This document shows positions 45,799 to 53,478 of a stretch of DNA of 53,478 nucleotides, one piece after another. The stretch's first letter is position 1, and each line of letters begins with the position of its first letter. Under the pieces are notes generated by a model. That model searched no databases, had not been told where the DNA came from, and saw only the letters and a program-made list of their open reading frames with translations. Origin of the DNA: Microbacteriaceae bacterium PS02068 (lineage in GTDB: Bacteria; Actinomycetota; Actinomycetes; Actinomycetales; Microbacteriaceae); contig JASCPF010000017.1 in NCBI GenBank assembly GCA_029959325.1, forward strand, positions 1 to 53,478, given 5' to 3'. The translations under genes and the position numbers were made by a program.

Positions 45799-48700
45799 AT
45801 GGATTCCGAGCCCCGCGCCGCGCGCGAGCGATCGCGCACACACCCAGATCACCCGCGGAGAGCCGTCCGATCGGTCGCCGCGGTGCTGACCGCCGTCCTG
45901 GCCGCCGGTGGCGTGACCCTGGCCGGAGCCGAAGCAGCATCGGCGGCCGTCGCCGTGTGCGACGCGTCGACCGTGTACGTGCAGAACAACACGGGCGAGG
46001 TCCGCTCGTTCGACGTCGACACGAACACCCTCGGCGACGTGCTCGTCTCGGGCCAGGAGACCAACGGTCTCGGCATCAGCAAGAGCGGTTCGACGATCTA
46101 CACGCTGCACAACGGCGCCCCGGCCGGCGCTTCCAAGCAGCTGGCGATCCACTCCAGCGCGACCGGCACGATCACGAAGTCGATCGGTGACGCGAACGCA
46201 CCGTCGACGATCATCCGCGGTGCGGTGAACCCTGTCGACGGGCTGTACTACTACAGCAGCACCGGTGACGCGACGGGCCACTACCTCGGTGTGTACGACC
46301 CCGCCGTCGGGACGGGCGTCAGGGTCGGCGCGATCACGGGCATGGCGGGAACGAACGGCGACTTCGCGTTCACCTCGAGCGGTGGGCTCATCGTCATCTC
46401 CGACCGGAACGTCTACAAGTTGGATGCCGCGGTGCCGACCACCGCCGGCAACCGCCAGCTCTCGACCACGAAGATCGCCGAGCTGCCGGCTGGCACCGAG
46501 GGCAATGGGATCGCGTTCGGCAAGAACGGGCAGCTGTTCATCTCGACCTCCACCGGAGGCAACCGCATCTTCGAGGTGAACCCGGCGACGGGCGCTCTCG
46601 TGAACACCACGTCGCTGGGCGCATTCGCGCCGAGCGACATGGCCAGCTGCTCCTACCCGAGCACGCTGAGCGTGCAGGTCGACGTCGATGGCCGCGCCAA
46701 CGCGGGCGATCAGTTCACCGTGACCCTCGGCGGCCCCAGCTACGTGAGCGCGAACCCCGGCCACACGGCGACCACGACGGGCAGCGCCGTCGGCGTGCAG
46801 CCGACGGCGGCGGGGCCCGTCTTCGTCCAGCCGAACGACGCCCTCACGTTGACGATCGCGCCGGCCGGCTCGACCGACCTCGCCGACTACACCTTCGTGC
46901 CCACCTGCACCGATACGACCTCGGGTGCGCCGGTCTCGGTCACCGGGAACGGCCCCACCTGGACGATCACCCAGCCCCTGGGGTCCAACGGCAGCAACGT
47001 GGTGTGCACGGTCCGTGCGACCCCCGCGCCCGCCGAGGCCGACCTGACGGTGACGTTCGTCGACGAGCAGGGCAACCCGGTCGCCGCTCCCGTGACCTCG
47101 ACCGGCACGATCGGGTCGGACTACTCGACCGACCCGAAGGTGATCCCCGGCTACGTGCTCGTCACGACGCCCGCAAACGCGGACGGCACGTATGCCGAAG
47201 GCGGCACGACGGTGACGTACGTCTACGCGAAGGCATCGGATGTGACCGTGACCTATGTGGACGAGCAGGGCAACCCGCTCGCCGCTCCCGTGACGTCGAC
47301 GGGGAAGATCGGGTCGGCGTACTCGACCGACCCGAAGCAGATCCCCGGGTACGTGCTCGTCACGACTCCGGCGAACGCTGACGGCACGTATGCGAACGGC
47401 GCGACGACGGTGACGTACGTGTATGCGAAGGCGTCGGATCTGACCGTCACGTACGTGGACGAGCAGGGCAACCCGCTCGCCGCGCCGGTGACCTCGACGG
47501 GCAAGATCGGATCGGACTACTCGACCGACCCGAAGGTGATCCCCGGATACGCCCTGGTCGAGACCCCCGCGAACGCTGACGGCGAGTATGTCGAAGGCGG
47601 TACGACGGTGACCTACGTGTACGCGAAGGTCTCGGATCTGACGGTCACGTACGTCGACGAGCAGGGCAACCCGCTCGCGGCTCCGGTGACGTCGACGGGC
47701 AAGGTCGGGTCGGAGTATTCGACCGACCCGAAGCAGATCCCCGGCTACGTGGTCGTCACGACTCCGGCGAACGCCGACGGCACGTACGCCGATGGTGGCA
47801 CGACGGTGACGTACGTGTACGCGAAGGCGTCGGACCTGACCGTGACGTACGTGGACGAGCAGGGCAACCCGCTCGCCGCTCCCGTGACCTCGACGGGGAA
47901 GATCGGGTCGGACTACTCGACCGACCCGAAGCAGATCCCCGGGTACGTGGTCGTCACGACGCCCGCGAACGCCGACGGCACGTACGCCGACGGCGCGACG
48001 ACCGTCACGTATGTGTACGCGAAGGCATCCGACGTCACGGCGACGTACGTGGACGAGCAGGGCAACCCGATCGCGGCTCCGGTCACGTCGACGGGCAAGA
48101 TCGGGTCGGACTACTCGACCGATCCGAAGCAGATCCCGGGCTACGTGCTCGTCACGACTCCGGCGAACGCCGACGGTACCTACGCCAACGGTGCGACGAC
48201 CGTGACGTACGTGTATGCCAAGGCGTCGGACCTGACGGTCACGTACGTCGACGAGCAGGGCAACCCGCTCGCGGCTCCCGTCACGTCGACGGGCAAGATC
48301 GGGTCGGACTACTCGACCGACCCGGCGCAGATCCCGGGCTACGTGCTGGTGGCGACGCCGGCGAACGCCGACGGCACGTACGCCAACGGTGCCACGACGG
48401 TGACGTACGTGTATGCCAAGGCGTCGGACCTGACGGTCACGTACGTCGACGAGCAGGGCAACCCGCTTGCGGCTCCGGTCACGTCGACGGGCAAGATCGG
48501 GTCGGAGTACTCGACCGACCCGAAGCAGATCCCCGGGTACGTGCTCGTCACGACCCCGGCGAATGCCGACGGTACCTATGCTGCCGACGCCACGACGACC
48601 GTCACGTACGTGTATGCCAAGGCATCGGACGTCACGGTCACCTTTGTGGATGAGCAGGGCAACCCGCTGTCCGCATCGGTGACCTCGACGGGGAAGATCG

Positions 48701-48987
48701 GATCGGCGTACGCGACCGACCCGAAGGTGATCCCCGGGTACGTGCTGGTGGCGACTCCGGCGAACGCTGACGGCACCTATGCCGACGGCAGCACGACGGT
48801 GATCTACGTCTACAAGAAGGTCGCTGCCGCAGCCGCCGCACCGGCGGCCGCCGGGCCGAGCGTGAACACCGGCGGCGCCGGTGTGGCAGGCCCGGACGAC
48901 ATCTCGGGCTGGACGGCGATCTCTGCCGGGATCCTCCTGGTGCTTGCCGCGGGCGCCGCGTTCGCCCGGCGTCGGCGGGTGCAGTGA
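45799..48987 (+). CDS. secreted MucBP-repeat surface adhesin, cell-wall anchored
   Basis: This 1062-aa protein begins with a long basic start and signal peptide (RSVAAVLTAVLAAGGVTLAG then AEAASA, cleavage near residue 50). Next come about 290 residues of propeller-like sequence (STVYVQNNTGEVRSFDVDTN, LYYYSSTGDATGHYLGVYDP, GNGIAFGKNGQLFISTSTGG), a beta-sandwich domain, and nine MucBP repeats. The C-terminus has PSVNTGGAG, a membrane helix (WTAISAGILLVLAAGAAF) and ARRRRVQ, the layout of a sortase sorting signal with a variant motif. The start is ATG at 45799, preceded by GAAAGAG. A sortase gene follows 16 bases later. MucBP domains bind mucin-like glycans in other bacteria; the ligand here is unknown. 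Confidence 0.88.
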   Translation: MDSEPRAARERSRTHPDHPRRAVRSVAAVLTAVLAAGGVTLAGAEAASAAVAVCDASTVYVQNNTGEVRSFDVDTNTLGDVLVSGQETNGLGISKSGSTIYTLHNGAPAGASKQLAIHSSATGTITKSIGDANAPSTIIRGAVNPVDGLYYYSSTGDATGHYLGVYDPAVGTGVRVGAITGMAGTNGDFAFTSSGGLIVISDRNVYKLDAAVPTTAGNRQLSTTKIAELPAGTEGNGIAFGKNGQLFISTSTGGNRIFEVNPATGALVNTTSLGAFAPSDMASCSYPSTLSVQVDVDGRANAGDQFTVTLGGPSYVSANPGHTATTTGSAVGVQPTAAGPVFVQPNDALTLTIAPAGSTDLADYTFVPTCTDTTSGAPVSVTGNGPTWTITQPLGSNGSNVVCTVRATPAPAEADLTVTFVDEQGNPVAAPVTSTGTIGSDYSTDPKVIPGYVLVTTPANADGTYAEGGTTVTYVYAKASDVTVTYVDEQGNPLAAPVTSTGKIGSAYSTDPKQIPGYVLVTTPANADGTYANGATTVTYVYAKASDLTVTYVDEQGNPLAAPVTSTGKIGSDYSTDPKVIPGYALVETPANADGEYVEGGTTVTYVYAKVSDLTVTYVDEQGNPLAAPVTSTGKVGSEYSTDPKQIPGYVVVTTPANADGTYADGGTTVTYVYAKASDLTVTYVDEQGNPLAAPVTSTGKIGSDYSTDPKQIPGYVVVTTPANADGTYADGATTVTYVYAKASDVTATYVDEQGNPIAAPVTSTGKIGSDYSTDPKQIPGYVLVTTPANADGTYANGATTVTYVYAKASDLTVTYVDEQGNPLAAPVTSTGKIGSDYSTDPAQIPGYVLVATPANADGTYANGATTVTYVYAKASDLTVTYVDEQGNPLAAPVTSTGKIGSEYSTDPKQIPGYVLVTTPANADGTYAADATTTVTYVYAKASDVTVTFVDEQGNPLSASVTSTGKIGSAYATDPKVIPGYVLVATPANADGTYADGSTTVIYVYKKVAAAAAAPAAAGPSVNTGGAGVAGPDDISGWTAISAGILLVLAAGAAFARRRRVQ
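47038..48822 (+). repeat. nine tandem MucBP-coding repeats (198 bp unit)
   Basis: Each unit encodes about 66 residues of the form DLTVTYVDEQGNPLAAPVTS ... STDPKQIPGYVLVTTPANAD ... TTVTYVYAKAS. The eighth unit has one extra residue. The first and last are the most diverged (GNPVAAP and GNPLSASV), while the middle ones are almost identical in protein and very close in DNA. This is the sign of recent duplication or gene conversion. The copy number is likely to vary between strains. Confidence 0.93.
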
Positions 48988-49003
48988 TCCGGACTGACGT
49001 CCC

Positions 49004-49711
49004 GTGAGCGAGGCATCCTCGCTCGAGGCCACCCCCACCCGCCGTTCGCGTGGGTGGGGGTGGCTTGTCGTCGGGTTCGCGGCGCTGGTCGTGGCGGTCG
49101 CGCTGATCACGATGGGCATCGGGGCACTGAGCTCCGGCGCGCGGGCCGGCGACGGCCTGCGCGACATGAACGGCAACCCCGTGCAGTTCGACGCGGGAGA
49201 GACCCCCGCCCCGCAGCCGGCGCAGACCGCGGACGCGACGACGAACGGTCGATTCGCGGTGCCGTCTGTGGGGCTCGATGTGCCTCTGGGAGTGATGAGC
49301 GTCGTGGGTGGCGAGGTCGTTCCGCCCACGTTCGACAGCGCCTTCTGGGTGAGCGGCCTCGGCGTGAGCCCCGACCAGGCCGCGAGCGGCACGCTGTTCG
49401 TGGCGATGCACGCGCTGCGCAACGGTGCCGTCGGCCCCGGCAACTCGCTCATCGACATCGATGCGGGCCGCTCACGGCTCGAGGTGGGCACCAAGGTCTC
49501 GGTCGGAGCTCTGCGCTACGAGGTCACCGGCAGTGCCGTCATCCCGCGCGACGAGATCGCGGCGCGTGCCGAGGTCTGGGCCGACGAACCCGGTCGGCTC
49601 GTGATCATCACGTGCCTGCAGCGGCCCGACAACCATCCCGCTGTCGCCAATGTGGTCATCACGGCCCGGCTCGTCGCCGACGATCAGACCGGCGCAACCG
49701 ACGGGCGCTGA
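49004..49711 (+). CDS. class F-like sortase
   Basis: This 235-aa membrane-anchored transpeptidase has a cytoplasmic start, one hydrophobic helix (WLVVGFAALVVAVALITMGI) and a catalytic domain. GTLFVAMHALRNGAVGPGNS has the catalytic His (in A-M-H-A where most have A-G-H), RLVIITCLQRPDNHPAVANV has the catalytic Cys (I-I-T-C), and the Arg site follows as VVITARLV. FAVPSVGLDVPLGVM is a typical class E/F opening. The start is GTG at 49004, with no good ribosome site but 16 bases after the adhesin stop, so coupling is likely. It probably links the neighbouring adhesin to the wall. Confidence 0.87.
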   Translation: MSEASSLEATPTRRSRGWGWLVVGFAALVVAVALITMGIGALSSGARAGDGLRDMNGNPVQFDAGETPAPQPAQTADATTNGRFAVPSVGLDVPLGVMSVVGGEVVPPTFDSAFWVSGLGVSPDQAASGTLFVAMHALRNGAVGPGNSLIDIDAGRSRLEVGTKVSVGALRYEVTGSAVIPRDEIAARAEVWADEPGRLVIITCLQRPDNHPAVANVVITARLVADDQTGATDGR

Positions 49712-49720
49712 CGTCGGGCG

Positions 49721-50185
49721 TCAGCGCTGCGGGATCGCGACCCAGTAGCCCTGGCCATCCGGCGAGGTGGCGTTCGCGGCGATCGCGGCGAGTTCGCCGA
49801 CCGCGGTGGGCACCGCGATGGGCGTCCGATATGCCCCGTCCGCGCAGACGATGTCTTGCGTGATCTGCGTCACCGCGCCATCCGTGCCGGTGTAGCGCAG
49901 CGTGAACGCCGCACGGTCGGTGCCTCTGCACCGCAACTCGACCGAGGTGAGGGCGGTCGGCGCGGCAAAGTCCTGACGGATGCCTTCGGTCGAGGCATCC
50001 TCCGACATCGTGCCGGCCATGCCATCGCTGCCGCCTCCGGCCGCGATGACCTCATCCGCCCACGCAGACAACGCGGAGTCGTCTTCGGCGGGCTGCGCGG
50101 GCGCGCACGCCGTCAGCAATGCGGCCAGCAGCCCCGCCGCGACCAGGGGCGCTGCCACGAGACGCGTGCGGGCGGGCCGGCGCAT
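49721..50185 (-). CDS. hypothetical lipoprotein (154 aa)
   Basis: The N-terminus RLVAAPLVAAGLLAALLTAC is a lipoprotein signal peptide with the lipobox L-T-A-C, giving a protein tethered outside the membrane. The mature part has one predicted beta-rich domain with two cysteines (SVELRCRGTDRAAFTLRYTG and QDIVCADGAYRT) that may form a disulfide. I do not recognise a family. The start at 50185 lies one base after the accA3 stop codon, so it is translationally coupled to that gene. It ends convergently with the sortase gene. Confidence 0.75.
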   Translation of the reverse strand: MRRPARTRLVAAPLVAAGLLAALLTACAPAQPAEDDSALSAWADEVIAAGGGSDGMAGTMSEDASTEGIRQDFAAPTALTSVELRCRGTDRAAFTLRYTGTDGAVTQITQDIVCADGAYRTPIAVPTAVGELAAIAANATSPDGQGYWVAIPQR

Positions 50186-50186
50186 G

Positions 50187-51995
<1,809 letters not shown>

Positions 51996-52098
51996 GGATG
52001 CCAGCCTACCGAGGTGACCGCCGCCCTTTTTGGATGCCTCGCACAAGATCCACCCGAAAACGTGTGCGGAGCACTACGAGGTCGTCATCACTGAGTGG

Positions 52099-52764
52099 TC
52101 ACTGAGTCGTGGCGGCGCCGTCGCGGTTCCACAGGTCGGTCCACGTCACGTCGAGCTCGCGGCACAGCCGGCGCAGGGTCGACAGCGACATTCCCACGAC
52201 CGTCGACGGGTCGCCCTCCACCCGTTCGATGAAGGGGCCGCCGAGGCTGTCGACAGTGAAGGCGCCGGCGACCTGCAGGGGCTCGCCGCTGGCGACGTAG
52301 GCCGCGATCTCGGCATCCGTCACGTCGGCGGCGAACGTCACCGAGGCTTCGGCGACGGCGTGTGCCTCGCGCGCCGGCTCGCCGGGGACGATCCGGAAGA
52401 CGCTGTGCCCCGAGTGCAGCACGCCGGTGCTGCCGCGCATCGCGCGCCACCGGGCCGTCGCGACCTCGGGCCGGTAGGGCTTGCCGAGGATCTCGTCGCC
52501 GAGGGCGAACATCGAGTCGCCGCCGATGACGATCCCGTCGAAACCCGGGTCATCCGCCGCGACCGCCGCCGCGACGTCCGCCGCCTTCCGGCGGGCGAGC
52601 AGCAGGACGTGCTCGTCGGGTGCGAGCGTGCGCCCTTCGTGTGCCTCGACGGCGGCGATCACCGCTTCTTCATCCACCTGCGGCGCGCGGGTCTCGGGTT
52701 CGATGCCGGCGTTCCGCAGCAGCATCAGGCGGGCGGGAGAGGTCGAAGCCAGGCACACGCGCAT
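52099..52764 (-). CDS. maf: Maf-family nucleotide pyrophosphatase
   Basis: This 221-aa house-cleaning enzyme hydrolyses non-canonical or modified nucleoside triphosphates. MRVCLASTSPARLMLLRNAG is the family start with the S-x-S-P-R-R-type motif (here S-T-S-P-A-R). VIGGDSMFALGDEILGKPYR has the conserved Asp and K-P, and VASGEPLQVAGAFTVDSLGG with FIERVEGDPSTVVGMSLSTL gives the end motifs. The length is normal. The start is ATG at 52764, 30 bases from the divergent methyltransferase gene. Confidence 0.94.
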   Translation of the reverse strand: MRVCLASTSPARLMLLRNAGIEPETRAPQVDEEAVIAAVEAHEGRTLAPDEHVLLLARRKAADVAAAVAADDPGFDGIVIGGDSMFALGDEILGKPYRPEVATARWRAMRGSTGVLHSGHSVFRIVPGEPAREAHAVAEASVTFAADVTDAEIAAYVASGEPLQVAGAFTVDSLGGPFIERVEGDPSTVVGMSLSTLRRLCRELDVTWTDLWNRDGAATTQ

Positions 52765-52794
52765 GCCTCCAGCGTAGGCGGCTAGCGTGGGGGG

Positions 52795-53478
52795 ATGCAG
52801 GACGGCGACTTCATCGATCTCGACATCACCGACGTGGCGCACGGCGGTGTGTTCGTCGCCCGGCACGAGGGACGGGTCGTCTTCGTCGAGGGCGCGATCC
52901 CCGGCGAGCGGGTGCGCGCGCAGCTGACCGACGCCTCGAAGGCCGCGTTCTGGCGTGCCGACGTCGTCGAGGTGATGGATGCCTCGCCGCACCGTCGGCC
53001 GCACGTCTGGGCCGCGGCCGACGTCGCCGTGCCCCCGGCAGACCGCCCCGGCGGCGCGGATTTCGGTCATATCGATCTCGCCCAGCAGCGCATGCTCAAG
53101 CAGCAGGTGCTGAACGACGCGCTCACGCGGTTCGGCGGCATCGCCGAGCCGGTGACGACGATCTCGCCCGCGGGCGCACCGGGGGAATCCGGCGCAGACG
53201 GCGCGCACGAGGATGCCGAGGCGCTGCGCTGGCGCACCCGCGTGAGCCTGCACGTCGACGACGAGGGGCGCGTCGGCCCGTTCGCGGCGCGCAGCCACCG
53301 CGTCGTCCTGACCCCCGATCTGCCGCTGGCCACGGCCGAGATCGACGCGGTCGCGCGCAGTCTCGAGGGCTTCGCGCCGGGGCGCGTCGACCTCGTGCAG
53401 CCGGCCGACGGCCGCGTGCGCGTGATCGTGCGGCCGGCGAACGAGCGCGCGCCCCGCGATGGCTCGGCGGGCGAGAGG
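52795..53478 (+). CDS. class I SAM-dependent RNA methyltransferase with TRAM domain (C-terminus outside window)
   Basis: Only the first 228 codons are present. FIDLDITDVAHGGVFVARHE is a TRAM RNA-binding domain start with the G-G-V-F-V-A-R motif, continued by VVFVEGAIPGERVRAQLTDA. RPGGADFGHIDLAQQRMLKQ corresponds to the G-C-G-G-C-x-x-Q-H region of TrmA/RumA-type uracil-5-methyltransferases. In this actinobacterial branch the iron-sulfur cysteines are replaced (A-D-F-G-H). The methyl-transfer domain lies beyond the window. The target is probably a uridine in tRNA or rRNA. The start is ATG at 52795. Confidence 0.85.
   Translation, partial: MQDGDFIDLDITDVAHGGVFVARHEGRVVFVEGAIPGERVRAQLTDASKAAFWRADVVEVMDASPHRRPHVWAAADVAVPPADRPGGADFGHIDLAQQRMLKQQVLNDALTRFGGIAEPVTTISPAGAPGESGADGAHEDAEALRWRTRVSLHVDDEGRVGPFAARSHRVVLTPDLPLATAEIDAVARSLEGFAPGRVDLVQPADGRVRVIVRPANERAPRDGSAGER

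Noticed and set aside
47038..48822. A CRISPR-like array, suggested by regular repeats
   Set aside because: The 198-base units are continuous coding repeats of a MucBP protein, with no unique spacers and no cas genes.
45733..49494. A 1253-codon open frame on the minus strand opposite the adhesin and sortase genes
   Set aside because: It is rich in Arg, Val, His and Gly in the way of antisense frames in high-GC DNA, mirrors the 198-base repeats, has no domain motif, and the forward strand has signal peptide, MucBP repeats and anchor.

Overview
This window reads as a piece of a high-GC Gram-positive chromosome (Actinomycetota, most likely Microbacteriaceae and close to Microbacterium). The reasons are strong G/C-ending codon preference, GTG/TTG starts, an AccA3-type biotin carboxylase/BCCP fusion, an LpdA-like quinone reductase without redox cysteines, intergenic repeats of the 'gagcttgtcgaaggg' and 'gttgagcgagcgcagcgagtcgaa' types, and a recurrent GGATGCC/GGCATCC heptamer. 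No rRNA, tRNA or CRISPR array is visible. The family assignments come from recognising motifs in the translations; no database search was run.

Layout. 1-4056: a partial FAD oxidoreductase, then glpD-glpK for glycerol use. 4153-8126: a lower-GC island bounded by a 48-bp direct repeat of the 3' end of an Fpg/Nei DNA glycosylase gene. It holds a 50-aa protein, an unknown 169-aa protein, a fragment of an XRE-type regulator, a 499-aa PIN-like nuclease, a broken serine recombinase and an unknown 166-aa protein. 8078-17842: the glycosylase, an acetyltransferase, a first DUF559/AbiEi-like nuclease gene bracketed by inverted-repeat elements (family A), trpS, an exonuclease III, a YihY/BrkB membrane protein and sdhCDAB. 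18049-27654: a mannose-1-phosphate guanylyltransferase and a nucleoside salvage operon (BMP lipoprotein, ABC ATPase, two permeases, cdd, deoA, add). 27655-30949: a second DUF559 nuclease gene bracketed by a different inverted-repeat family (B), then a TSUP permease and an alpha/beta hydrolase. 30953-38765: a complete mannitol phosphotransferase cassette (IIB-like protein, HPr, EI, MtlA, MtlF, MtlD) with a divergent PRD regulator. 38862-43682: an acetyltransferase, an unlinked family-A element, a phosphohexomutase, purine nucleoside phosphorylase and an LpdA-like enzyme. 43700-49711: a sigma factor fused to a zinc-binding, membrane and extracellular region, divergent from a nine-repeat MucBP surface protein and a class F-like sortase. 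49721-53478: a lipoprotein, accA3, maf and a partial RNA methyltransferase.

How it fits together. The order trpS / sdh / cdd-deoA-add / phosphomutase-deoD / lpdA / accA3 / maf matches, from memory, a conserved actinobacterial backbone that is also present in Mycobacterium tuberculosis. The glycosylase-tail island, the two nuclease/inverted-repeat loci, the mannitol cassette and the sigma/adhesin/sortase module therefore look like accessory insertions into it. The most unusual signal is that two paralogous HTH-plus-DUF559 nucleases each sit between copies of their own 80-100 bp inverted-repeat family, with another family-A copy elsewhere. This is reminiscent of REP elements and their RAYT transposases, but with a PD-(D/E)XK-type nuclease as the associated protein.
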